From contig NC_083570.1 of the NCBI RefSeq assembly GCF_027579695.1, positions 11,282,051 to 11,346,050 of the forward strand: a stretch of DNA of 64,000 bases, written 5' to 3'. This DNA is from Neoarius graeffei (taxonomy: Eukaryota; Chordata; Actinopteri; Siluriformes; Ariidae). Below the pieces are notes generated by a model. It saw only the letters and a program-made list of their open reading frames with translations. It ran no database searches and was not told where the DNA came from. Below, piece by piece: positions 21,437 to 31,346 of the stretch. How positions within the stretch are numbered: position 1 is the first letter of the stretch; every line of letters starts with the position of its first letter. Made by a program: the position numbers and the translations under genes.

Positions 21437-22650
21437 TTTAGTGCTAGTAATGAAAAACAATTAAAGGTAGACTGCCTTTCAGATTTTTCAAGTGTAGGTC
21501 ATAAAAATAATTTTCCCTGACACCCTATTAATTTTTGTTTACTGACTTTGAATCACAGACTTCCAATTTTATTATGTTTTTTTAAACAGAACAATTAATT
21601 AATTTATCTCCACGTGGCCCTAAATTCGCCGCTATTTTTTCCTGCTTCACCATGACCCAATTCAAGATACTACGTCATGCATTACATCACGTGGTGGACT
21701 TTCCCCGTTCTTGCAAGGCATCATGGGATACAAATTTGAAACCGGAGAGAAAAATGGAGGATGTGAGTGTGCGAATGAAACATGAAAGACCGACTACAGT
21801 AACGGAAAGCGAGAAGAAAAGACGTTATGTTATATACGAAGGAAAGGAAACGCGGGACCAAACTAATAAATATCGGCGGTCAGCGAGCACCTCGGTGTGA
21901 TCAGCTGTTCATTTAGCGACAGAATGATGGAACTGTCAGTGCACAGTCAAAGGTAAACCTTCGCGTGCGCGCACACACGGACTTCCTCTGTCTGCTTGAC
22001 TGTGCAAAGCAGGCGATTTCATGCACATTATTTGCTTTAATCTCATCAAATTAAATAACTTCCCAGCCACAGAATGGCCTGATATTTTGTCAGATATCAA
22101 TTACAGAAATTATAATACATAGGGCCAAATTCCTCAATTCTGATTGGGCTTTTTTCCTTAACACGGGGCCGTATTTCTGAAATGCTATTGGCTAGTTCGT
22201 TGGAATGGGTAAAAAGCCAAACAAGTCCAAAAGCCTGACGAAACAAGAAGAAGATATTCTGTGGAAATGCGGTCCTCGTGTCGTGTTGCCATGTCATGAT
22301 GCCATGTCATGATGAAAGACGCTTTAGAAACTGATTCAAACGTGCAAGATAGTCTTGCACCCTGATTGGTTCAGAAAACATGAATGACAAATGTTGTGAA
22401 CTTGAATGGCTTCCGAAGTATGAATTTGGCCCTGTGCATTATAAACAAGTAATCGTATGGTTCCTCGTAAAATTAAGGATCAATTTGCGACTCGGGCAAT
22501 TTCAAAACTTTGAAATCACTCATGAAATTAATCCTTAATTTTACTCGGCCCCATACGATTACCTATACTAAGCATATATCACAATGACCACATTTCAGAG
22601 GGAACTAAATTTCACTGATTTTATGAAATCGAAAGGCCGTCCAGCTTTAA
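21437..22650. repeat. Interspersed repeat, copy B, with insertion
   Basis: Paralogue of 9,705-10,450. The match runs to about 22,110, is interrupted by 22,111-22,567 and resumes with ATCACAATGACCACATTTCA. The open frame at 21,752-21,900 (MEDVSVRMKHERPTTVTESE) has a decayed counterpart near 10,030, where ATGGAGGAATGA is out of frame. Confidence 0.6.
22111..22567. mobile_element. TATA-ended element with tyrosine-recombinase-like fragment, copy 1
   Basis: Begins TATAATACATAGGGCCAAAT and ends GGCCCCATACGATTACCTATA. Its 3' third (about 22,446-22,565) is a near-perfect hairpin (GTAATCGTATGG...TAAAATTAAGGAT with its complement). Inside, 22,207-22,305 reads MGKKPNKSKSLTKQEEDILW, a segment of KIAA1958/DUF3504-type proteins. 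The paralogue at about 10,345 is the empty site. Confidence 0.55.
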
Positions 22651-23590
22651 ATAATGATGTTGCACTTAGCATCATGCAAATTTCATCTATGACATGATTT
22701 ATCCCATAAAAATCATGCTGATCTATAAGGTGTCACTTATAAGTTATCCAGCTGATTATACAATAATTGCAGTCTGAATTATTCTCATCAGTCAACAAAA
22801 GATTCAGTGAGTCGATTGTTAGTGACATTTGAATCATTGCTTCTGAAAAAAAAAAAAGACCGGAAATGTGGGCAATAATATGCAAATGTCAGTTTAGATT
22901 CTTGTTCTTTTTGAAAACACAAAATCCCCCTTTTTTAAACTTAATTTGACTTTGTTTGCACGTGCAGATGAAGCTGCACTGGATGAAGCAAATGTTCGGC
23001 TCCGAACCGACTCCCAAGTAAATGATTCACTTTTGTCAGTGAAATTTAAACTGTAATTACATTTAATAACATTACACTGCTTCATGTGTTTCACTGATTG
23101 TAACAAAGATGTGCACGACTGGGTATTTAAATGTGATGCATTTTTATCAGAACAGACAACAAAAATGATAATTTCGATGAGAGTCGAAAAGAGTCGACTC
23201 ACTTGTGAGTGACACATCAAGACAATTCAGTCAAATCAGAATCAGAAATATGATTCAGCGACGCGTTTGGAGTTGCCAGGCAACCGACTCCTTTAACACG
23301 TAACAGAACAGCAGCACAGCACTGCAGCTGGGTTTATTCCTGGAATGTTCCGCAGATATCGCGAGAGGAAACGCGAACAACTAGTACAGAAATGGCTTCC
23401 TGCAGTAAACAGGTAAACTCCTTCAGATTCAAAGCACTAATGTTTTCTTCATCGAGGATAATAATGATATTTAATAATATTTTATTATTTCGTGTCGTCT
23501 TCATGGTCCAATCAGATGGAGCCTCGTGAAGCACATGACGTGTTTCTTTTTGTCTCTGTGTAACAGCGACATCTAGTGGATCATATCAGT
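22651..23590. repeat. Segmental duplication, copy 2 (FAM228-like 5' end)
   Basis: Matches 17,985-18,056 plus 19,041-19,905. Differences are small indels and substitutions, including loss of the ATT microsatellite present near 19,780. It keeps the start codon and donor of exon 1. Confidence 0.85.
23392..23412 (+). CDS. FAM228-like locus, duplicate coding exon 1
   Basis: MASCSKQ, CAG/GTAAAC donor, phase 0. It can splice in frame to the phase-0 acceptor at 31,758 and so could drive a transcript that bypasses exons 2 and 3. Whether it is transcribed is unknown. Confidence 0.5.
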
Positions 23591-23664
23591 ATATACATAC
23601 ATAAATTCACATAAAATACACGTGATTCATTTCCATAAAGTAATGAATTTGGTTATTCTCATTT

Positions 23665-24038
23665 CTCATCTCATTATCTCTAGCCGCTTTATCCTGTTCT
23701 ACAGGGTCGCAGGCAAGCTGGAGCCTATCCCAGCTGACTACGGGCGAAAGGCGGGGTACACCCTGGACAAGTCGCCAGGTCATCACAGGGCTGACACATA
23801 GACACAGACAACCATTCACACTCACATTCACACCTACGGTCAATTTAGAGTCACCAGTTAACCTAACCTGCATGTCTTTGGACTGTGGGGGAAACCGGAG
23901 CACCCGGAGGAAACCCACGTGGACACGGGGAGAACATGCAAACTCCGTACAGAAAGGCCCTCGCCAGCCACGGGGCTCGAACCCGGACCTTCTTGCTGTG
24001 AGGCGACAGCGCTAACCACTACACCATCGTGCCGCCCG
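23665..24038 (-). repeat. tRNA-derived SINE, copy 5
   Basis: Full-length; minus-strand head GGGCGGCACGATGGTGTAGT with box B-like GGTTCGAGCCCCG. The tail ends in GAGATGAGAAATG. Confidence 0.9.
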
Positions 24039-24129
24039 GTCCGAGTTTCATTTTAATGAAAATATGAATAACTAACGTGCTATTGTGTATTTATTACATA
24101 GACACGAGTGTTTTACTGGGATTTTAATA

Positions 24130-24683
24130 CATGGGGCCAAATTACTCAATTCTGATTGGACAATCAAGGAGGGCTTTTTTCCTTAATACGGGGCTGTATT
24201 TCTGAAATGCTATTGGCTATTTCATTGCTTGGTTACGGTTACAAAAATGAGCAAATTTTGTCAGCAAAATGGCTGACTCTGCTATATTTGATGAAGAAAT
24301 GATAAACCAATTGAAAGCTGCAAGCGAAAATGAAAATACCAAAAAAAGTACGAATTTTTGGCTTTCCGTGTTTAAGAAATGGGCCGCAGAAAGACAAATA
24401 AACGACTCTAGTGGCATATGAATGCTGTGAGTTAGACAAGGTGCTATCGCAGTTTTATGCAGAAGTGACGAAAGAAAATGGGCAAAACTACGAACCAGAC
24501 TCTCTTAAAGTAACGCAAGCAGCATTGGATCGGCATCTGAGACAAGAGAAATATCCAGGATCAATCCTGAAAAATGTTAAAATCCTGTCCAAAATCCTCG
24601 TGTTGTGTCGCCGTGTAATGATGAAAGACGCTTTAGAAACTGATTCAAGCGTGCAAGATAGTCTTGCGCCCTAACTGGTTCAG
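24130..24683 (+). mobile_element. TATA-ended element, copy 2, with recombinase N-terminal ORF
   Basis: Starts AATACATGGGGCCAAATTAC and runs into the next copy at 24,686. It is longer than its sister copies and keeps more of the N-terminal coding region. Confidence 0.5.
24269..24660 (+). pseudogene. Tyrosine-recombinase-like (DUF3504/KIAA1958-type) N-terminus, frameshifted
   Basis: MADSAIFDEEMINQLKAASE, then NENTKKSTNFWLSVFKKWAA. After a frameshift near 24,410 it gives YECCELDKVLSQFYAEVTKE, PDSLKVTQAALDRHLRQEKY and finally SSVQDSLAP. The 'NTKKST.FWL.VFKKWA.ER' and 'DKVLSQFYAEV.KENG..YEPDSL' blocks are the N-terminal helical (DNA-binding) part of Crypton-derived tyrosine recombinase proteins as I know them. 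The catalytic domain is absent. Confidence 0.6.
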
Positions 24684-24685
24684 TT

Positions 24686-25045
24686 ATAATACATAGGGTC
24701 AAATTACTCAATTCTGATTGGTCAGTCAAGGAGGGCTTTTTTCCTTAATACAGGGCCGTATTTCTGAAATGTTATTGGCTAGTTCGTTGGAATGGGTAAA
24801 AAGCCAAACAACTCTAAAAGCCTGACAAAACAAGAGCCTGTTCTGTGGAAATGCGCTCCTTGTGTCGTGTCAGAATTGAGTAATTTGGCCCTATGTATTA
24901 TAAACAAGTAATTGTATGGTTCCTCGTAAAATTAAAGATCAGTTTCACTCGTGATTTCAAAGTTTTGAAATTGCCCTCGTCGCGGCAATTTTCAATCCTT
25001 AATCCTTAATTTTACTCGGCCCCATACAATTACCTATACTAAACA
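24686..25045. mobile_element. TATA-ended element, copy 3
   Basis: TATAATACATAGGGTCAAAT to CCCCATACAATTACCTATA. In the left part, TATAATACATAGGG..CAAATTACTCAATTCTGA recurs inverted at 24,870-24,903. The right part is the same hairpin as in copy 1. Internally it keeps only about 50 codons' worth of the MGKKPN segment. Confidence 0.55.
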
Positions 25046-25101
25046 TCACTCATATTTTTCATACAAGCAACATCCAGGACACTGAGTAACATATTTTCTA
25101 T

Positions 25102-26290
25102 TAGTATGAATACAGGGGTGATTATTATAGGAAATCGTGCATGCTGATTGGTCAAGAAGGATAGTTTGCACTTTAGCGGGCGCAATTCCGCCATATTGTT
25201 TATATTTAAGCAGGGGTTCGGGGGCGGCAGCCCCCGTATTATCAGTAATAAATAAAGAAAAGCTTACCTTGTTGTATTATATGTCGAAGTCATCAAAACT
25301 AGTGTTTGTCTGTGCTTTGGGATTGGTTGTTTGAGGGTTAGGGTTAGCGTGACTTTTCGCATATTTTAGCACCCGCTAAAGTGCAGTAGTCCCGTTGAGA
25401 AATTCGTTCAAGGTGAAGTGAATATCAGTGGTTATTCTACATACAGGACACTTTTTCCATGGAATAAAAACGTGTTCTGTTCCCTTCTAGCGCATTTAAT
25501 TCATTTGGTTTGATAGCATGCGATCTACCCAATGGAGAATGAGCATTGAATATAGTTTACGATATTGCATGGTTGTCAAGACAACATGATGTCACACATC
25601 GGAGACGTAAAACTTACATGCTAGCGAGTGAGCGACTGTGACAATTTGTAAATAAACAAACATGGCCGTCAGGTTTGCGTCGTTAAATATGAAACATTTT
25701 GAGAGAATTTTTGAAAGAGAAAGACGCGTTGAACACCCGAAAAGAATATGTGTGTGTAATAATAATAATATTGGCTGGCTTTTTTTTCATGATCTATCAG
25801 ATATATTCCATTCAGCTACTCGTCCTTGACTCATTCAGTATCATGCTAGCTGAATGTAATATATCTGATATACCACGAAAAAAAGTCAGCGTATATTATT
25901 TAAATAATAACTGAGATGAAGTCAAGGTTATTATTCATCGATATTCACTGAGCCTGAGGCGGATAATTGTTTTAGTATAAATACACAGGTGATTATTTAA
26001 AAAAAAAATCATATTCAGAAAAAAAATTTATTTCAATCTTCAAAACCAGCATGCAAATGTAATTTGCGGCGCAGACTTGTGTCACTTATCTACGCGAGTC
26101 GCATAAAATATTTTGTTTTGAAATTCATAAAATAAATCGCAATTCCACCTTACCTTTGAGTAGTTTTAGACCAAACTTCATAGCATCTTTAGTGCTTTTA
26201 GGAACAGTGTTTTCTTTCATCATTTGTTATTCTTCCTCACTTACGGTGACGAAGCGATTGGCAGCCATTTTGCTGAGTCACTCGAGGTGA
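25102..26290 (-). mobile_element. Tyrosine-recombinase-type (Crypton-like) remnants between direct repeats
   Basis: A 25-bp motif, TAGTATGAATACAGGGGTGA..., occurs at 25,102-25,126 and again in the same orientation at 25,973-25,997 with three differences. The first interval holds a plus-strand start MAVRFASLNMKHFER (25,661) that shifts to EFLKEKDALNTRKE. The second holds a minus-strand exon at 26,154-26,268. Direct rather than inverted terminal repeats would suit a tyrosine recombinase, but the boundaries are my inference. Confidence 0.4.
26154..26268 (-). pseudogene. Tyrosine-recombinase-like first exon with one stop
   Basis: MAANRFVTVSEEE, a TAA stop, then QMMKENTVPKSTKDAMKFGL and KLLK, ending CAAAG/GTAAGG. 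It is the same exon type as 10,535 and 55,647 (EEE/EDE..., K.STK.A.K.G.K...). Confidence 0.5.
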
Positions 26291-26797
26291 GTATTTTAGC
26301 ACGATCAGCAATTTTTCGGAAAACCTGGACGTTATCATCGCAGGTCAGCATGGTGGAAAGATCATGGACATGATTTTACTGATCAAATTCACCCATATTT
26401 CATGATCTCATCAAAACCTACTTTGTTTCTTACGCTTTCATTTGACAGTCACCATTTTGTATCTAAACGCGCGTTTGAGAAGTCACGTGAGGTGTCGATA
26501 ATAGTGATCACTTTCACCGGTGTCCACCATCATCGACACCCTGTGGAATTAAGTGACATTTACAACTGTTATGGATCGATCTTTGTGTAACATTGTTGAA
26601 GTAGATGAAGTACTTTAAAAAAATAAAAGTGCTATGATTTATAATCATTTTTTTCTGATGCATAACAGAATGGAATGTTTATAGAGTATTCGGAATATGA
26701 TTGCAATAAATAGAATTAGACCAGAATTAAATTCCTAGCATATAAAAAATTACATGCTTGAAATATTCAGATTTTTCTATTCCATTCAGAAAATATA
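26281..26797. repeat. Interspersed repeat, arm 1 of inverted pair
   Basis: Reverse complement of 36,829-37,350 over about 500 bp, including GGTGTCGATAATAGTGATCA and the CGCGCGTTTGAGAAGTCACG block. The match continues for some 25 bp beyond the Sleeping Beauty-like insertion (28,430 on), so the two halves were one repeat. Confidence 0.8.
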
Positions 26798-26799
26798 TA

Positions 26800-28427
26800 C
26801 AGTTGAAACCATATATTTACATACACTTTAGGAAAAGACACAATCTTTTTTTTTCTCATAGTCAGACATGAAATCAGACATTCACTTAAACTTTTTCATG
26901 TCTGTCTGAATATTTAAAATTATTTCAATGTACTTAATGCCAAATTAATCAGAGAAGGAGTTTTTTATTCAAAATTTTAATTGCTTTTATCAAATCAGAA
27001 GTTTACATACACTGCAGTTTGTGTGCCTTTAAACAATGTAGGAACGCCCAGATGATGATGTCATGTCTTTGGAAGCTTCTGATAGGTTAATTGGCAACAT
27101 TTGAATTAATTGGAGACACACCTGAGTCACACACCTGTGACTGTATTTTAAGGAACACCTCAAACACAGTGCTTCCTTGTACACAACATGGGTAAATCTA
27201 AAGAAATTGATCAAGATCTCAGACTAAGAATGGTTAACTTGCACAAGTCTGGCTCATCTTTGGGGGAAATTTCAAGAAGCCTGAAGGTGCCACGGTCTTC
27301 AGTTCAAACCATTATACGAAAGTATAAACAATGTGGGAATGTCGAGCCATCATACCGCACAGGAAGGAGACGGATCCTGAGTCCCAGAGATGAGCGGGTT
27401 CTGGTCAGTGCTGTGCGTAAGAACCCAAGAATGAATGCAAAGGACCTTGTGAAGATGATGGCTGAAGCTGGTAAGAGTGTGTCACTGTCCACGGTGAAAC
27501 GAGTTCTGCACCAACATGGGCTGAAAGGCCACTCTGCCAGGAGAAAGCCATTACTCCAACACAAACATAAACAGGCCAGATTACAGTTTGCAAATGAACA
27601 CAGGGGAAAGGATCTCAATTTTTGGAGACATGTCTTGTGGTCGGATGAAACTAAAATTGAGCTGTTTGGCCATAATCAACAACGATATGTTTGGAGAAAA
27701 AAAGGAGACGCTTACAATCCTAACAACACCATACCAACAGTGAAACATGGCGGAGGCAGCATCATGTTGTGGGGTTGTTTTGCTGCAGGAGGTACTGGTG
27801 CACTTCACAAAATCAATGGAGTAATGAAGAAGGAACAGTATGTGGAGATACTGAACCAACACCTGAAAGCATCTGCCAGGAAGTTAAAGCTTGGCCGCAA
27901 ATGGGTCTTCCAAATGGACAATGACCCGAAGCACACCGCCAAACTGGTCAAAAAATGGCTTGATGACAACAAAGTCAATGTTTTGGAGTGGCCATCACAA
28001 AGCCCCGACCTCAACCCTATTGAGCATTTGTGGGCAGAGCTGAAACGACATGTGCATGCAAAGCAGCCAAAAAATATGGCCCAGTTATACCAGTTCTGTC
28101 AAGAGGAATGGGCCAAAATTCCTGTCAAGTATTGTGCAAAGCTTGTTGAAGGTTATCCAAAACGTTTGACCCAAGTCAGACAGTTTAAGGGCAATTGTAC
28201 CAAGTACTGATGAAGTGTATGTAAACTTCTGATTTGATAAAAGCAATTAAAATATTGAATAAAAAAATCCTTCTCTGATTAATTTGGCATTAAGTACATT
28301 GAAATAATTTTAAATATTCAGACAGACATGAAAAAGTTAAAGTGAATGTCTGATTTCATGTCTGACTATGAGAAAAAAAAAGATTGTGTCTTTTCCTAAA
28401 GTGTATGTAAATATACGGTTTCAACTG
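26800..28427 (+). mobile_element. Sleeping Beauty-like Tc1 transposon, complete
   Basis: Ends CAGTTGAAACCATATATTTA / CAGTTGAAACCGTATATTTA (right end reversed), TA duplications at 26,798-26,799 and 28,428-28,429, length 1,628 bp. Each inverted repeat is about 215 bp with two transposase-site-like direct repeats: outer 'TTTACATACACTT', inner 'AGAAGTTTACATACACT'. The two repeats differ at only a handful of positions, so insertion was recent. The inverted partner repeat at 36,83x is an empty site. Confidence 0.96.
27188..28210 (+). CDS. Sleeping Beauty-family transposase, intact
   Basis: 340 residues (the family length) with no stops or frameshifts, start MGKSKEIDQDLRLRMVNLHK. A PAIRED-like domain of two helix-turn-helix units covers about residues 1-110, with a GRRR AT-hook-like motif (residues 59-62) between them. 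The catalytic triad is at D153 ([11 protein letters not shown]), D244 ([10 protein letters not shown]) and E279 (LNPIEHLW), the same numbering as Sleeping Beauty. The glycine-rich strip TVKHGGGSIMLWGCFAAGG is complete. With matched IR/DR ends this is a credible active, or only recently inactive, autonomous element; activity is inferred. Confidence 0.95.
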   Translation: MGKSKEIDQDLRLRMVNLHKSGSSLGEISRSLKVPRSSVQTIIRKYKQCGNVEPSYRTGRRRILSPRDERVLVSAVRKNPRMNAKDLVKMMAEAGKSVSLSTVKRVLHQHGLKGHSARRKPLLQHKHKQARLQFANEHRGKDLNFWRHVLWSDETKIELFGHNQQRYVWRKKGDAYNPNNTIPTVKHGGGSIMLWGCFAAGGTGALHKINGVMKKEQYVEILNQHLKASARKLKLGRKWVFQMDNDPKHTAKLVKKWLDDNKVNVLEWPSQSPDLNPIEHLWAELKRHVHAKQPKNMAQLYQFCQEEWAKIPVKYCAKLVEGYPKRLTQVRQFKGNCTKY

Positions 28428-28429
28428 TA

Positions 28430-29137
28430 TATTTTTTGCAGTTTATTGTATCTACTACATATTACAATATCAGTAGACATTTTGTATTTTGGTTTGAGGA
28501 ATGACGTGACCTTTGACCTGGGATTTTCATGGTTACAATATCAATTCCCTGTTGACATTTATTGGTAAACTACAAAGCTAGAAATTAATACAAACAACAA
28601 CGAATGATTTACGAAATGTGATCTACAAAAATACTTAGAAAGTGGAACAAAAAGATTTTCTGACGCAGGTTAAACATTATGAGTTCACTTGTCCTTATTT
28701 ACGTAAGCACCGACATCCATATATTTATATTAAAGATATTTGGTACTAAATATATGTCTATGGAAAACAAATTTCAAATAAAAGCTATGTTTTGTTAACT
28801 TAATACCACATACCGATTATTTTTAAAAAAAATAAATAATCATCTGGATATTGATAATTGTGGAACGATGTCACATGATCTGATCCGCCAAGTAATCGGG
28901 AATCAATTCATTTCTTTTCCAGTGGAAGTTTGAATAATTACTCATGCACAATTTACATACTGAAAGTCTTTTCTACTTTTGCAACAGCCAAAAGATCGTT
29001 AAGGTGTTGATAACTGTACTAAAGCTGCCGCTCTAGTTCTTAAAATCGTACCACAAGTATGAGCTGTGATACATCATTACAGTCGAGAGGTATTTCTGAA
29101 TCACGCAGAAGATACAAAAGAAGATGCCATGAAAGCC
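28430..29137. other. Unassigned, AT-rich
   Basis: The first about 30 bp complete the repeat disrupted by the transposon. The rest shows no exon. A GATATTGATAATTGTGGAAC stretch near 28,850 echoes the GTGTCGATAATTATGGACC found past arm 2 (37,495). Confidence 0.3.
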
Positions 29138-29331
29138 AGTATGCACTAGCCTAGTAAACTAGACCCACCCGCCTAGCGGCCAAAAATATTTTTGCCTACG
29201 AGAGGGTCTAGCCTCGGACCATATCAACAACACACCCTGGGCATCAAATCGTGCCCGCCAATCACAACGCAAGGTTTTTGTTTGGATTCTTTGGGCGGGC
29301 TTTTGCAGGAGTGACAACAAGGCTGCGTGAC

Positions 29332-30286
29332 CCATAGACATATAAACATAGACGCCGCCTTCTGCGTAGAATCATACGTCATCCTCGCTGCCATATTGGA
29401 TGTGGCAAAGTGGAGATTCTTCAACCGTCTCTGGTATAGCGTCTAGACAGTAGCCGAGAATAAAGATGCCTCATTCATGTGCTGCGTTTAACTGTACCAA
29501 CAGGTTTACCGTCCAAACGAGATCACATGGGATTACCTTTCACAGGTGAGACTGGAAAAATACTTTTCAATACTGTTCCTTCAGTCTTCAGTTTCCCAGC
29601 TCATCTCCACCGGGGAGGTGTATAGTTATAAGCAGTGAGAATTAGATAATACAGTGCCACACTATGATGAACGTTTTTGAATGTATGATGAATGTTTTTA
29701 ACCTTTCTGAATGTGAAGGAATCAGTGATGTATTTTGTTTTGGTATGACGTTAGAACCTGGCCGAACTCAGTTTGGCCGTCATTCAGCTCACTTTATTCA
29801 AGGAGAGTAGCTCTGTGTGGTGACTCAATAAATAAAACAGTAAATTTTTATTTTCATTCACTATTTCCAGTTTTTCCACTATTTCCATCATTTATCATAT
29901 TCAGTCTTGTAGGTTGGTTATTTTGGCCTCAGGTTTTGGTAGCTTGCTACGGTATGCTGACTGATTAGCTTATCTGAGCTATCTATCGCGTATCTGTCGC
30001 TAGTTTGCAGCGTACAGGGTATTTCGCACACTATTTATAACCATCACATAAAAGTTGTGTTGTTTTGATGCCTGTTTGTTTCCCAAATATATACGTGTGT
30101 GTCTTAATGGGTGAATAAAAGGCATCGAGTTAAATATTATTGTAGAAAGGGGCTTTATGACGTTCAGTCCATTTACTTGCATTGGTTTACGGGGAAGATT
30201 TGCCACATCCAATATGGCGGACACTCTGACGTATCCCAGCAATGGGCTACCAGCTCAATGCGGCGTCTATGTTTATATGTCTATGG
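29332..30286 (+). mobile_element. Nested THAP-exon element with CCATAGACAT inverted repeats
   Basis: Inverted ends CCATAGACATATAAACATAG (27 bp identical through GACGCCGC). Flanks GCGTGACC and GTGCGACC could be a decayed 8-bp duplication. A THAP exon plus an 8-bp duplication would suit a P-type element, but this class call is weak. Confidence 0.55.
29466..29545 (+). CDS. THAP-domain first exon
   Basis: MPHSCAAFNCTNRFTVQTRS then HGITFHR, ending CACAG/GTGAGA. This is the start of a THAP zinc finger (C-x4-C, then GITFHRFP-like). The second zinc pair would lie in the next exon, which I do not find. Confidence 0.6.
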
Positions 30287-30545
30287 TGCGACCCTCCCCC
30301 ACTGCTTTCTGTCGCTCTGACTACGTCACAGTCACTGTTGCGCTGATTGGTCAGAGCGTTGGCCTATAGAGTGCTCCGAGATGATGCTAAAAATAGTAAC
30401 ACTGCGGTGCGCGCGGCCATCTTGGAGGTCACTCGCTCCAGAGCGCTCATAGAGTACACATCATAGAGTACACATTTACCGATTCGTTTCCGCGTTAGAG
30501 GGCTTAGAAGCTTGGATTTTTTTAAGAATTTAGACATCTGAAGTG

Positions 30546-31073
30546 ATGGAGCACTACTGTGAAAGTTTGGATAAGCAGGCACGGGAGTGTTATGCTGAGA
30601 AGGTACGTTTCATTGGGAATGTATTTAGATCCATACACTGTTAGTGAGAAGGAATGGAAAGCTGACCCCAGCTTGTTGCCGCATGTGACATACATCAATC
30701 TTGTGAACTATCTAGTGTTTCACCCAAGTCCATTTTGTGAACTAAAGGATTTCCAGAACTACAAGAGTATGGAAGCATACGATAGATTTGTGTCCGGTTG
30801 GGTCCGCGATGTGTCGGTGTTTACTGCTGAAGACGGAGAGACAAAAGTGATCAGACGGAAAGTGTTACACTCGCAGAGTCTATCCCAGCTAGTTTACACC
30901 CCTGGATAATAGTTGACAAGAGACATGCTATTTTGTGTGCACATTGCAACTGCATTGCTGGACTTGGGGAATGTTGCTCCCATGTTGCTTCCCTGTTGTT
31001 TTATGTTGAAGCGGCCACGAGACTGAGGGAAAGAACGACGGTCACACAACAGCCGGCATACTGGATGCTATCG
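30546..31073 (+). pseudogene. ISL2EU SWIM/YqaJ-family protein, N-terminal part, frameshifted
   Basis: Starts MEHYCESLDKQARECYAEKV and shifts near 30,620. It continues DPYTVSEKEWKADPSLLPHV, INLVNYLVFHPSPFCELKDF, YKSMEAYDRFVSGWVRDVSV and KVIRRKVLHSQSLSQ, then shifts again near 30,895. Next comes a SWIM zinc finger, AILCAHCNCIAGLGECCSHV (CxC...CxH), and RTTVTQQPAYWMLS up to a GTAACT donor. In this family the YqaJ-type recombinase domain follows; it is not present. Confidence 0.75.
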
Positions 31074-31135
31074 GTAACTATGAAATTAAAATAACTATTT
31101 TAGTAACTATGAAATTCAAGACAATATTAACCTAC

Positions 31136-31346
31136 CTGTCACAAAGTGATCAGAACAAATCCGGATACAGTCAAGTTGTCCTAAATTTGATCGGTTAATG
31201 GCAGCCAGCCACTGTCGTCTCCTCCGTTCGCTTTTCTCCTGTGCTGCAATTCCCTGGTTAGTCACGACTTTAGGGAGTCTGTAGAAGCTTTTGCCACCCT
31301 TTTCCCCCCGGCTACTACAGCCAACAATGACACACGTATTCGGCAT
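31136..31346 (-). CDS. ISL2EU THAP-domain exon
   Basis: Starts MPNTCVIVGCSSRGEKGGKS; contains FYRLPKVV, the RRRQWLAAI tryptophan and RICSDHFVTG. This gives a complete C2CH set (CVIVGC ... CSDH). Ends GTGACAG/GTAGGT. The start is at 31,346, because upstream sequence in the same frame runs into the element end. Open, no stops. Confidence 0.75.

Noticed and set aside
24686-24903. Independent 218-bp MITE with perfect inverted ends
   Set aside because: Comparison with 22,111-22,567 shows it is only the left part of a longer element that includes the hairpin; kept as part of that element.
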